Origin: Bifidobacterium sp. ESL0763
GTDB taxonomy: Bacteria; Actinomycetota; Actinomycetes; Actinomycetales; Bifidobacteriaceae
Direction of reading: 5' to 3'
DNA length: 64,000 nt
NCBI RefSeq assembly: GCF_029433395.1
Contig: NZ_JAQTHW010000002.1
Location: forward strand, 992,001-1,056,000
In this document: piece by piece, positions 16,193 to 25,415 of the stretch
Position numbering within the stretch: the first letter of the stretch is position 1
Layout of the letters: each line of letters starts with the position of its first letter
Notes under the pieces: model-generated
Seen by the model: the letters and a program-made list of their open reading frames with translations, nothing else
What the model was told of the DNA's origin: nothing
Database searches by the model: none
Program-made: the position numbers and the translations under genes

Positions 16193-17710
16193 ATGTCGGT
16201 ACCGACCGCACATACAGACGAGGCCCCTTCCCCTGCCGGGAAGCCCCAGGGCGCCACGAAGGCGACCGAAAGCAAAGCAAGCGACAACGGCGTCCAGAGG
16301 AACCTCAAGACCCGCCATGTCTCGATGATCGCCCTCGGCGGCTGCATCGGCACGGGCCTGTTCATGACCTCCGGCTCGACCATCTCGAAGGCCGGCCCGG
16401 GCGGCGGACTCGTCGCCTACCTGGCCATGGGCATCATGGTCTACTTCCTGATGACCAGCCTCGGCGAGCTCGCCACCAACCAGCCGGTCTCCGGCTCGTT
16501 CGCCACATACAACGCCAAGTACGTCGACCCGGCGCTCGGCTTCGCAATGGGCTGGAACTACTGGCTCAACTGGGCCATCACCATCGCCGTCGACATCTCC
16601 ACGGCGGCCATCCTCATGCAGTACTGGCTGCCCAAGACCCCAGGCTGGATCTGGAGCCTTTTGGTGCTCGCCTTCATCCTGATCATCAACGCGCTGACCG
16701 TCTCCGCGTTCGGCGAGACGGAATACTGGCTCTCGCTGATCAAGATCGTCACCGTGGTCGTCTTCCTCATCCTCGGCTTCTGCATGATCTTCGGCATCAT
16801 GTTCAAGCCGGCGGTCGGCTTCAGCAACTTCACCTACAAGGACGCCCCGTTCGTCGGCGGCATCCCGGCGATCCTGAGCGTCTTCCTCATCGCGGGCTTC
16901 TCCTTCCAGGGCACCGAGCTCGTGGGCGTGACCGCGGGCGAGTCCAAGGACCCGGAGCACGCCGTGCCGAAGGCGATCAACAGCGTCTTCTGGCGCATCC
17001 TGATCTTCTACATCCTCTCGATCGTCGTCATCGCGGCGCTCATCCCCTACACCAGCCCGAACCTGCTCTCCTCGGCCAACGGCGACATCGCCATGTCCCC
17101 GTTCACCCTGGTCTTCAAGCGCGCCGGCCTCGCCTTCGCGGCGAGCCTGATGAACGCGGTGGTGCTCACCGCCGTGATCTCCTCGGCAAACTCCGGCATG
17201 TACGCCTCCACCAGGATGCTCTACTCGCTCTCCGAGGACCACTACGCGCCGAAGATCTTCTCCAAGACCACCAAGCACGGCATCCCGCTGGCCTCCCTGG
17301 CCGTCACGACCATCATCGCGCTGCTCGCGTTCTCGACGTCGATCTACGGCCAGAAGATCTACATGTGGCTGGTCGCCGCCTCGGGCCTCACCGGCTTCAT
17401 CGCCTGGGTGGGCATCGCGCTGAGCCACTTCCGCTTCCGCAGGGCCTTCATCAAGCAGGGCCACAAGCTCTCGGAGCTCAAGTACCACGCCAAGCTCTTC
17501 CCGCTCGGACCGATCCTCGCGCTCATCCTGTGCATCGCGATCATCTGCGGGCAGAACATCAGCGCCATCATCAACTTCGACTGGAAGGAGATCGGCATCA
17601 CCTACCTGAGCGTGCCGCTGGTGCTGATCCTCTACTTCGGCTACAAAATCAAGAACCACACCCACATCATCCCGCTCGACGAGATCGACGTGAGCCCCCA
17701 TCGTCCGTGA
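16193..17710 (+). CDS. Amino acid permease, LysP/AroP-type APC transporter
   Basis: This 505-residue, 12-helix permease has the APC start motif MIALGGCIGTGLFMTSG near residue 45 and SLGELATNQPVSGSFATY in helix 3. FQGTELVGVTAGESKDPE is the family signature before helix 6. Sequence flavour (WNYWLNWAITIAVDISTAA, WRILIFYILSIVVI) is closest to lysine-specific permeases; aromatic or histidine transport cannot be ruled out. The ATG at 16193 follows GAGAGG; a GTG at 16139 is an inferior alternative. A strong terminator at 17735-17786 follows. The long structured leader may control expression. Confidence 0.88.
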   Translation: MSVPTAHTDEAPSPAGKPQGATKATESKASDNGVQRNLKTRHVSMIALGGCIGTGLFMTSGSTISKAGPGGGLVAYLAMGIMVYFLMTSLGELATNQPVSGSFATYNAKYVDPALGFAMGWNYWLNWAITIAVDISTAAILMQYWLPKTPGWIWSLLVLAFILIINALTVSAFGETEYWLSLIKIVTVVVFLILGFCMIFGIMFKPAVGFSNFTYKDAPFVGGIPAILSVFLIAGFSFQGTELVGVTAGESKDPEHAVPKAINSVFWRILIFYILSIVVIAALIPYTSPNLLSSANGDIAMSPFTLVFKRAGLAFAASLMNAVVLTAVISSANSGMYASTRMLYSLSEDHYAPKIFSKTTKHGIPLASLAVTTIIALLAFSTSIYGQKIYMWLVAASGLTGFIAWVGIALSHFRFRRAFIKQGHKLSELKYHAKLFPLGPILALILCIAIICGQNISAIINFDWKEIGITYLSVPLVLILYFGYKIKNHTHIIPLDEIDVSPHRP

Positions 17711-17734
17711 TGGGCCGGTTGTCGGTTTGAACGG

Positions 17735-17786
17735 CCCGCCCGGCGGCTTCCATGATTCCATGGTGCCGCCGGGCGGGTCTTTTTTT
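17735..17786 (+). terminator. Rho-independent terminator of the permease gene
   Basis: A 13-bp GC-rich stem (17735-17747 with 17765-17777), with a further small CATG self-pairing in the loop, is followed by TCTTTTTTT. It is a textbook terminator. Confidence 0.92.
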
Positions 17787-17856
17787 ATTCTGTTATTCAT
17801 TCATTGATTGATTTTTATATGGCTGTATTGCCGTATTCCCGTGGTTCGCGTCCGTG

Positions 17857-18474
17857 TCATTCCCGCGGCACGTGGACGCCGGCCGGCGCGTCGATGACGA
17901 TGGCATGGTCGTCGTCGAGCAGGTGGAGGCGCAGCCGGTCGCCGAAACGGCGCGCGATCCTTTTCGCCGCCCGGCCCATCGCCGAGTCGCCCAGGTGCGG
18001 GACGATATGGAAGTCGACGAGCCGCAGACCCCTGGTGTCGCGCAGCGAGGAGGCGGCCCGGCGGTCGTCCATGGCGGCGATGTAGCCGATGTCCGGGGCG
18101 ATGACCACCGCGCCCGCCGAGACGCCGATGTAGAGGCTGCCGCGTTCGACGGCCCCGATCAGCAGCTCGTCCGCGCCGGTGCGGCGCAGTTCCTGCAGCA
18201 GGTAGAAGGTGTTGCCGCCGCCGACGTAGATGGCGTCGCAATGGCGCAGCGCCCAGTCGATCTCGCGCCCTCCGGCCCGTGCGATGTCGAGCTGGTGGAC
18301 GCGGAATCCGGCGCGGCGCAGCAGGAAGCGGATGACGGGACGGGCGAACCTGGACCAGTCGTTGGCGTCGGCGGTGGGAATGTAGGCCAGCTTGAGGCCC
18401 GAGACCCTGATATGGTTGCGCACGATCGCCCTCACGGCGCCGATGGGCTTGGACGCCAGCACCAACCTCGGCAT
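17857..18474 (-). CDS. Peptidase E-like protein (S51 family)
   Basis: The 205-residue protein has the class I glutamine-amidotransferase-like fold of peptidase E. The nucleophile elbow is GVSAGAVV with Ser119. YVGGGNTFYLLQELRRTG and DFHIVPHL are further S51 signatures; His in the latter region is the likely triad partner. Peptidase E cleaves Asp-X dipeptides, while related proteins have other roles, so substrate is inferred. The ATG at 18474 follows GGAGAGGGG; longer readings upstream lack support. It lies between the permease terminator and a surface-protein pseudogene. Confidence 0.85.
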   Translation of the reverse strand: MPRLVLASKPIGAVRAIVRNHIRVSGLKLAYIPTADANDWSRFARPVIRFLLRRAGFRVHQLDIARAGGREIDWALRHCDAIYVGGGNTFYLLQELRRTGADELLIGAVERGSLYIGVSAGAVVIAPDIGYIAAMDDRRAASSLRDTRGLRLVDFHIVPHLGDSAMGRAAKRIARRFGDRLRLHLLDDDHAIVIDAPAGVHVPRE

Positions 18475-18780
18475 ACGCACCCCTCTCCGTCCGCCGCACT
18501 TCCGCAAGCCGCCATGGCCACAGGCGCCCGCAGCGTCGCGCAACATTTCGATATAACGAACTATAGGTTTTCGCCCTGACGCGAGGACACGGTTCGGCCC
18601 CACCGGGAAACCGGCCAGCCGACAACACGATACCGGTGCCTTGGCCCACTTTGGCGACGGGCCATGCCATATGTAATATATAGATTGAGAATAATCCGTC
18701 CGATTCGTCGATTCCGGCGAAGGTGACGGCAGGAGAACGAGGCCGCCACAGACGGCGACAGCGAGGGGAACGGCAACGCT

Positions 18781-19507
18781 ATGGCGGATCTGGCGCACGG
18801 CATGAGGCGGATGCTCGCGGCGTGCGCGGCGCTGGCCTGCGCCGCCTGCCTCGCCCTGACCACGGTCCCGTCGCCGGCACAGGCCAAAACCGCTACCCCC
18901 CCCGTCACGATGATGCCGCGGCAGAAAGCCTGAGCCCGAGCGCACCGTCATTGGCCGCAGCTGCGCAGCCGACCGCCAAACCGTCACGCTCACCACGCAT
19001 ATCGTCCCGTTCCGCCGCGCTTCCAACCACCGATCTGACACGTCACGCCGTACCGAAACTGGGCGACGCGCAGCCGTCAGCGGCCGCACAAATCAAAGGC
19101 ACAAGCGGCCCGATACAACGTAACGTCCCCGCACCTAAGGCCACCTGCACCGACACCGGCAAGACGGCACGGGAATCACGCCGGTCGCGGACTGGCCCGA
19201 CCACGACAACGGCACACCGGCCGTCCCCGGCAAGGTCCCGACGCGCAATGGCAACGACTTCCTGGGATGGGCGGGCAGCCCGCATGCGACCGAGCCCCAA
19301 TACACCGACGCCGGCGCCACCATCGCCACCAACACCGACGGCACGACCCTGGTGATCTATGCGGTGTGGAGGCACACCCCCGTCGCAGGGCTGCCGCTGA
19401 CCGGCGGGCAGTGGGTCATCCTGGCCGGACTGCTGCTCGCGGTGATGGGATGCGCCGGCGCCGCCGTGGCCTCGCGCAGTCATGTTGGCCGTCATATAAA
19501 AAGCTAG
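18781..19507 (+). pseudogene. Frameshifted LPxTG surface protein with InlB-type repeat
   Basis: Three frames together read like one exported cell-wall protein. Frame A starts at 18781 with a signal peptide (MRRMLAACAALACAACLALT...AQA). It is interrupted at a run of eight C bases (18896-18903), after which frame B continues with a Ser/Pro/Ala-rich stretch to about 19160. Frame C then gives TPVADWPDHDNGTPAVPG, NDFLGWAGSPHAT and GTTLVIYAVW, an InlB_B-like repeat. It ends with the sortase motif LPLTGG, a hydrophobic helix and a basic tail before TAG at 19505. Two frameshifts are needed, so it is probably dead, although the C-tract could be phase-variable. Confidence 0.75.
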
Positions 19508-19676
19508 ACTGACGTGACGCCGATAAGACCGGTACGAGGGCACAGGGCGCAGCGCGGCCACGGAAACCCGTGTCTCTCCACGTCCCAAGCCCCTGAATCC
19601 CGAAACACAGCATCGAATCCTTCGCGCTCCCCCACCACCGGACAGCCATGAGCAGCCATGGGCAGCATATGGAAAA

Positions 19677-19705
19677 GCGTCGCGCAGCCGGAAGCCACGC
19701 GACGC
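19677..19705 (-). terminator. Terminator of proC
   Basis: GCGTCGCG (19677-19684) pairs with CGCGACGC (19698-19705). On the minus strand the stem is followed by TTTTCC. It lies 23 bases past the proC stop. Confidence 0.7.
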
Positions 19706-19727
19706 CTGGAAGCGAGAACTGAAAATC

Positions 19728-20534
19728 TCAGCCGTTCTGGATGGCGTCGACGCCGCTGATAACGGCGCCTCGGAAGCCCTGCTTCTCCAGCTCTGTCACG
19801 CCCTTGATGGTGGTGCCGCCGGGCGAGCAGACGGCGTCCTTCATCGCGCCGGGGTTGGTGCCGGTGGCCATGTAGAGCGCACCGACGCCCTCGGTCATCT
19901 TGGCGGCCAGGCGGTAGGCGGTCTCGCGCTTGAGGCCGTACTTCACGCCGGCGTCGGCGAGCGCCTCGATGTAGATGGCGGTGAACGCGGGCGCGCAGCC
20001 GGCCACCGACGAGCCGATGTCCATCAGCGGGGAGTCGACGCGCTCGATCAGGGCGATCGGGCCGAAGAGCGCCTCGAAGGTCGCGCGCTGGGCGTCGCTC
20101 AACGTGTTGGCGTTCTCGGTGACGAAGATGCCCTGCCCGACCTCGACGGGGGTGTTGGGGATGACGCACTGCACGTGCGCGCCCTCGCCCAGAAGGCCCT
20201 GATAATAGTCGAGGTTGCGGCCGGCGGCGATGGAGACGACGAACTTGCCGTCGTCTTTCAGGTCGTCGAGCACATCGGCGAGCGCCGTCTCGATCTGGTT
20301 GGGCTTGACGGCGACGACCACCACGTCGGCGGCGGCCACGGTCTCCTTCGCGCCATGCACGGCCTTGGCACCGATGGCGGAGGTGGCGGCCTGGGCCTTG
20401 TCGAAATGACCGGAGTTGGCCACGATCCGCGAGCCGTCGACGACTCCCCCGTTGACCAGTCCCTTGGCGATGCCCTGGGCCATGTTGCCGAATCCGATGA
20501 AGCCCACCGTGATGTCGTTGATATCGCTTGCCAT
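19728..20534 (-). CDS. proC: Pyrroline-5-carboxylate reductase
   Basis: This NAD(P)H-dependent enzyme makes the last step of proline synthesis. The 268 residues start with the dinucleotide motif GFIGFGNMAQGIAKGL. VVVAVKPNQIETALADV, PNTPVEVGQGIFV and the C-terminal signature PGGTTIKGVTELEKQGFRGAV are all present, and the length is typical. AAGGAG precedes the ATG. It has its own terminator. The next gene on the same strand is a prolyl aminopeptidase 308 bases upstream, so synthesis and peptide recovery of proline lie side by side but are not obviously one operon. Confidence 0.96.
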   Translation of the reverse strand: MASDINDITVGFIGFGNMAQGIAKGLVNGGVVDGSRIVANSGHFDKAQAATSAIGAKAVHGAKETVAAADVVVVAVKPNQIETALADVLDDLKDDGKFVVSIAAGRNLDYYQGLLGEGAHVQCVIPNTPVEVGQGIFVTENANTLSDAQRATFEALFGPIALIERVDSPLMDIGSSVAGCAPAFTAIYIEALADAGVKYGLKRETAYRLAAKMTEGVGALYMATGTNPGAMKDAVCSPGGTTIKGVTELEKQGFRGAVISGVDAIQNG

Positions 20535-20842
20535 AAGAACTCCTTGCTGTCGCGTTGCGTGTCGCTGTCTGTCGATGTCGCCGTTATCCGTCCGTCACCG
20601 CCTGCCCGGCGCGCGGCGACCTGTTTGGCCGAGGCCGCCGGACCGTGTGAAGGACCGTCTCGTCATCAGCATAGACAACCGCGGCCCCAAGCGCGGCGCG
20701 AACGCGGTTTCCCGACAATTCGGTTCCATTCGCCGTCGCTGCGAACACGGCAGCAACCGATCGACGGAACCAACGCGAATTGGTACGAGTCAACACGAGT
20801 CGGCACAAGCCACACGAGCCAGCGCCAACCAACGCGAATCCC
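20535..20842. other. 308-base gap between proC and the peptidase gene
   Basis: No gene is supported. The right part (about 20787-20822) has degenerate repeats of the word ACGAGTC/ACGAGCC. The rest holds the proC promoter zone, in which I can identify no clear box. Confidence 0.4.
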
Positions 20843-22198
20843 TCAGGCCACGCCCTCCAGGTCGCCCCGGTCAAGCGCCAGGCGGTAGAGGTGGTCGAAG
20901 ACCCTGCCGCCGTGGTGGATGCCGTCGTGCTGGTATTCGTTGGTGACCCAGGCGTGCGAGTTGCCCACGCGCGAGAGCGTGTCGAGCTGCATGCCGGAGT
21001 CGACGTACATGTCGTCGTAGTAGACCGCGGCCTGCAGCGGCACCTCGTTGCGCTTGAGCCGGAGGGGATCGTAGACCTTGCCGAAATGGGTGTCGGCCAT
21101 GAGCACGTCCATCGCCGCCCTGAACGGACGCAGGGCGCGCTCCTGCTCGAACATCCACGGGAACATCGCCTCGCCGGTGAACAGCAGCGGCCGGTGGTCG
21201 ACGGCGAATTCGGGGTGCTCGTCGCGCACCTGCTGGGCGGCCCAGCCGATGGGCTCGTCGAGCTCGCCGTCGGCGTAGATGAACTCCTGCAGCGGCCAAT
21301 AGAGCGGGGTGGAGGCGGTGGCCTGCATCACCGAGGCGAGGAACTGGTCGCCCAGCGGGGCATGGACGTTGGCGATGCCGTTGCCCGAGGCGAAGGCCGT
21401 GTCCATCAGCCAGTGCAGGCGCTCGGGGCTGGGCTGCATGCCGAAGTCGGAACCCAGGGTCTGCAGGCGCTCGACGGTGAGCGGGTCGCCGTTGGGCAGA
21501 GTGATGGCGTCCCTGCCCCGGCGGGAGGCGAGGCGGTCGGCCACGGTGGCCACGCGCTCGATGTCCTGCGGGTAGCGCTGGTAATAGAGGCGCGTCTTGC
21601 GTTCCATGCGCGGGAACGTGTGCTCGTAGACCTCGCGCGCGTTGGCCGGGACATGCGGGATGCCGCCGGTGGTGAAGCTGGCGGTGACCGCCTCGGGATA
21701 AAGGGAGAGATAAGCCAGGGTCAGGAAGCCGCCGTAGCTCTGCCCCAGTGTCACCCATTTGCGGCCGTCGAACGCCGTGCGGCGCAGGTGCTCGAAGTCG
21801 CGCACGATGGAGCCGGCGAGGAAGAACTTGAGGTATTCGGCCTGCTCGCGCGCCCCCTCGATGCGCCCCATCGCGTTCGAGTCGACGCAGGAGGAACGGC
21901 CGGTGCCACGCTGGTCGGGCAGCACGACGCGGAAATGCTTGATGGCCTCGGCCAGCCAGCCGTCGCTCGTCGGGTTCAGCGGACGCGGCCCCGCTCCCCC
22001 CGGGCCTCCCTGCAGGAAGACCAGCAGCGGTAGGTCGTCGCCGGCGTGCTCGGGGGCGCAGACCACGCGGTAGAACAGGCTCAGCGTCTCGCCGGTGAAC
22101 CCCTTGCCCACGGTGTTGATCCGCCAGTCGAGCGGCACCTTGATGGAATGGTCCTCGACGGCAAGGCCGGGCACATAGTATTTCGCAAGCAACGTCAT
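20843..22198 (-). CDS. pip: Prolyl aminopeptidase (proline iminopeptidase, S33)
   Basis: This alpha/beta-hydrolase removes N-terminal proline from peptides in the cytosol. The 451-residue length fits the larger class of S33 peptidases. The oxyanion segment is FLQGGPGGAGPRPL, followed by VLPDQRGTGRSS. The nucleophile is the Ser of GQSYGG. The C-terminal NSHAWVTNEYQHDGIHHGG supplies the catalytic histidine region and is diagnostic for this class. There is no signal peptide. The ATG follows AAGGGGAAAG. It is divergent from the histidine kinase, separated by about 180 bases that contain two AACGTT palindromes (22238-22243 and 22252-22257). Confidence 0.9.
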   Translation of the reverse strand: MTLLAKYYVPGLAVEDHSIKVPLDWRINTVGKGFTGETLSLFYRVVCAPEHAGDDLPLLVFLQGGPGGAGPRPLNPTSDGWLAEAIKHFRVVLPDQRGTGRSSCVDSNAMGRIEGAREQAEYLKFFLAGSIVRDFEHLRRTAFDGRKWVTLGQSYGGFLTLAYLSLYPEAVTASFTTGGIPHVPANAREVYEHTFPRMERKTRLYYQRYPQDIERVATVADRLASRRGRDAITLPNGDPLTVERLQTLGSDFGMQPSPERLHWLMDTAFASGNGIANVHAPLGDQFLASVMQATASTPLYWPLQEFIYADGELDEPIGWAAQQVRDEHPEFAVDHRPLLFTGEAMFPWMFEQERALRPFRAAMDVLMADTHFGKVYDPLRLKRNEVPLQAAVYYDDMYVDSGMQLDTLSRVGNSHAWVTNEYQHDGIHHGGRVFDHLYRLALDRGDLEGVA

Positions 22199-22377
22199 TG
22201 CTTTCCCCTTCGGATATTCTCTCGTCTTCTCTCACGCAACGTTGTTCGAGTAACGTTTCACGTCCACCCTAGCAGCGTCGCGCACGACCCGCCGAAGCGG
22301 TGTCGCGCGCCGGAACCGGACGGATTCATCCCTGGGAACGATGACGCCTCGCCAGGCGACGCGCTAGCCTTGGAGGT

Positions 22378-25335
22378 ATGGGCAGACTCGCGAGCATGAC
22401 GGCATGGTCACGGCGCCATCCACTGGCCGCCGACACGCTGCTCGCCGCCCTCGTGCTCTATTTCGCGTTCCTGGCCAGGGGCTACGAGCCCGGCCTGCTG
22501 GTGGGCTACGGCCAGTATCGGCAGTTCGCGTGGTCGTGCGCGCTGGTGGTGCCGGTGGCGTTCCGTCGCGTGGCGCCACAGGCCTCCACACTGGCCTTCG
22601 CGGGGCTGGTGGCGGCGCAGCTGCTGGCGGGGCCGGCGATCGCGCTGCCCGACCTGATGGCCATGGTGATGCTCTATTCGGTCATCGTCTACGGCGATCC
22701 GAGGCACGGCCGGGCGTTCATGGCGCTGGCGTTGCTCATGGCCCTGGCCGCCGGGCCCGTCATCGCGTGGGCGCTGGAGATCGGACCGGTGTTGGGGCCG
22801 CGCGACGGCGGCGGCATGGACCGGGCGAGCCAGACCTACCAGGCCTGCAACGTCTTCTACGATTCCGGGATGAGCGCCCGGTGCGGCTGGACGCTCGCCG
22901 AGGCGTCGCTGGTCGTCGACGTCCCCATCCTCATCGCTCTGCTCGCCGCATGCTTCGTCGCCTATTGGACCCGCGCCCGGCTCGCCACGGCCCGGCTGCT
23001 GCGCGAGCGCAACGAGTCCATCGCCGCCCGCGAGGCCGAGGAACGCCGCATCGCCCGCACGGCCGAACGCGCGCGCATCGCCCGCGACATGCACGACGTG
23101 GTGGCGCACACGCTGTCCACCGTCATCGTCCAGGCGGACGGCGGACGCTACGCCGGCGCGCACGACCCGCATCTCGCCCGCAAGACCATGCTGACCATCC
23201 GCCATGAGTCGCGCCGCGCGCTCGAGGACATGAACGCGCTGCTCGACGTCTTCGCCTCCTCCGGCGCGCATGAACGCCCCGGCTACGGCGAGATCGAGGG
23301 GCTCGTGCGCCAGGCCGACGCCACGGCGCGGCAGGAAGGCGGGCGGGTGACGCGCATGGTCACCAGTGACGCTCGGCCCGACTCGCTCGACGCGCAGTGC
23401 GGCTTCGCCGTCTACCGCGCCGTCCAGGAGGCGCTGACCAACGCTCGCAAGCACGCGGGGGCCGGCGCGCATGTGCGCGTGGAGGAACGGTGGGACGCGG
23501 GCAGGTTGCATGTCCTGGTCAGCGATGACGGGCGCGGAGTATCGGGCATTGGCAAAGATGCCGGAAGCGATAATGAAATCCACGAAGCTTGCGAAGTCGA
23601 TGAAACGACTGAAGCCAGTGCCCACAATGGCGATACAGACGACCACGACAATGATGCAGCCAGCCCCGATAGCAAAGCAGGCAGCCACAATGACAACGCC
23701 GGCGGGCACCGTGGTGGCTACGGTCTGATCGGCATGCGAGAGCGTATCGAGGCCGCCGGAGGGCATCTGGCCTACGGTCCGAAAGACTCCGGGCAAGGCT
23801 TCGAAGTCGCTTTCGACGTGCCGCTCGACGCGGATACGGCATCGGCCGAACACCACGATTCACGGCCCACGACCACGTCATCCACAGCGCAGCCCGACCC
23901 TCAGACCACCATCGCGTCATCGGCAGCGCGGGATGACCCGCAAGCTACCAACGCATTTCTGGAATCATCGGCGGCGCGAACGGCGTCAACGTCAACGGCG
24001 CGGTCGCACGCCGAATCCGACGGGCTTCCCTCGGACTCCCCCGTCGTCAGAATCAAGGCATTGCTGTTCTCGCAACTTGCCAGGCTGGAGCATGCCTGGC
24101 GTTCCATGTGCCGCCAGCGGCAACATGGCGATGAACCAATAGCGAGGGAACGGCGCGCAGGCAATTCCGGCACCGATACCAGCACGAATGCCGAAACAGG
24201 CATCGCAAGCGATACCGTTGCCCACACCGATTCCGGAACCGATCCCAAGTCCGCCATCGCATCCGGCACCAATGCCGGGCCCTATGCCGGTTCCCCAACC
24301 GCCGTGCCCTCCCCGGCAACCGACACCGTGGCCAACACCGGCGAGGAGGCGAACTGGGTGGAGCGCGCCTCGCACTGGTTCGACCGCCATTACCTGCTGG
24401 TCGACGTCGTCACCACCCTCGCGCTGCTGCTCATCGGCAGCCCGCTGGAGAGCTTCGCCGGCCATTACCGCGCCGACAGCCTGCTGATCGCCCCCGAGCA
24501 CGTCCTGCTGTCCCTTTCGCCGCGATACCTCGGCTTCGCCGCCGTGAGCCTGCTGCTCATCCTGCCTCTGGCCCTCAGGCGCCGCATGCCACGGGCCAGC
24601 GCCCTGTGCGTGGCCTTCGGCGCGGCGGCCGGCTGCCTGTTCCTGCGGCCGGTGCCGGTCTCGGTGATATTCGCCCTGCTCTCCCTCTACTCGGTGTGCC
24701 TCTACGGCAAGGGCCGCGCGCCGGCGTGGGCGAGCCTGCTGGCGCTGGTCGACTCGGCGCTCTTCACCGGCAAGATCGTGCTGCTCTTCGCCGGATACGA
24801 GACGCCGGTGCTCTGGCTCAGGGGCGTCCGCTCCTTCCCCGCAACGTGGTGGCAGGGGCGCGAGCAATACTGGGTGCTGGCGGCAAGCGTCGGCGGGGTG
24901 AGCCTGGCGCTGTGCGCGCTGGTGATCGCGGCGGCGCTGTGGACCCGGGCCAACGGCCGCAACGCGCTAGTGCTGCGTACCCGCCAGGAGGCGTTGCGCG
25001 CCGAGGCCGACAGGCAGGGCGTGATGGCGGCGAACCGGGAACGCGAGCGCATCGGATCGGCGATGCAGGGCGAGGTGAGCGCGACCCTGAGCACGGTGAT
25101 CGAGCAGACCGAACGCGGGCTGGAGCTGCTCGACGCGGCGGACGACGACGGCGTTCAGGCGGCCCCTGAGGACATCGCCAAGGCGTTCGAGGCCATCGGC
25201 GAGCAGGGCCGGGAGGCGTTGCGGCGCATGCGCTCGCTGCTGCGGGTGCTGCGCGAGACCGGCGACAGCGACGAGGGGCACGGGGCCCAGAAGCCGCTGC
25301 TGCACCCGGTCGGGCCGATGAACGCGCGGCGCTGA
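22378..25335 (+). CDS. Double histidine kinase: active NarL-type kinase fused to a degenerate second copy
   Basis: The 985 residues contain two kinase-like halves. Half one has about six helices (to residue 200), a HisKA_3 dimerisation helix ERARIARDMHDVVAHTLSTV with phospho-acceptor His239, and an ATPase domain with N box Asn355, G1 box DDGRG near 383 and GGYGLIGMRERI near 447. The lid between G1 and G2 has an insertion of about 50 acidic residues. A 200-residue disordered linker follows. Half two has new membrane helices (about 680-870) and ERERIGSAMQGEVSATLSTV, in which Gln897 replaces the His; no ATPase follows. The ATG lies one base after GGAGG and seven bases after TAGCCT. The response regulator is 80 bases downstream. 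Confidence 0.85.
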   Translation: MGRLASMTAWSRRHPLAADTLLAALVLYFAFLARGYEPGLLVGYGQYRQFAWSCALVVPVAFRRVAPQASTLAFAGLVAAQLLAGPAIALPDLMAMVMLYSVIVYGDPRHGRAFMALALLMALAAGPVIAWALEIGPVLGPRDGGGMDRASQTYQACNVFYDSGMSARCGWTLAEASLVVDVPILIALLAACFVAYWTRARLATARLLRERNESIAAREAEERRIARTAERARIARDMHDVVAHTLSTVIVQADGGRYAGAHDPHLARKTMLTIRHESRRALEDMNALLDVFASSGAHERPGYGEIEGLVRQADATARQEGGRVTRMVTSDARPDSLDAQCGFAVYRAVQEALTNARKHAGAGAHVRVEERWDAGRLHVLVSDDGRGVSGIGKDAGSDNEIHEACEVDETTEASAHNGDTDDHDNDAASPDSKAGSHNDNAGGHRGGYGLIGMRERIEAAGGHLAYGPKDSGQGFEVAFDVPLDADTASAEHHDSRPTTTSSTAQPDPQTTIASSAARDDPQATNAFLESSAARTASTSTARSHAESDGLPSDSPVVRIKALLFSQLARLEHAWRSMCRQRQHGDEPIARERRAGNSGTDTSTNAETGIASDTVAHTDSGTDPKSAIASGTNAGPYAGSPTAVPSPATDTVANTGEEANWVERASHWFDRHYLLVDVVTTLALLLIGSPLESFAGHYRADSLLIAPEHVLLSLSPRYLGFAAVSLLLILPLALRRRMPRASALCVAFGAAAGCLFLRPVPVSVIFALLSLYSVCLYGKGRAPAWASLLALVDSALFTGKIVLLFAGYETPVLWLRGVRSFPATWWQGREQYWVLAASVGGVSLALCALVIAAALWTRANGRNALVLRTRQEALRAEADRQGVMAANRERERIGSAMQGEVSATLSTVIEQTERGLELLDAADDDGVQAAPEDIAKAFEAIGEQGREALRRMRSLLRVLRETGDSDEGHGAQKPLLHPVGPMNARR

Positions 25336-25415
25336 ATGACGAATAGAAACCAACCCCTCTTCCCTCAGCTCCCCACCCCTTCCCGATTGCCGCCGCGTGT
25401 TGTTAAGGTGGAACC

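Noticed and set aside
20787-20822. Direct repeats as a regulatory iteron array
   Set aside because: The ACGAG words are too degenerate and unevenly spaced to support a binding array.
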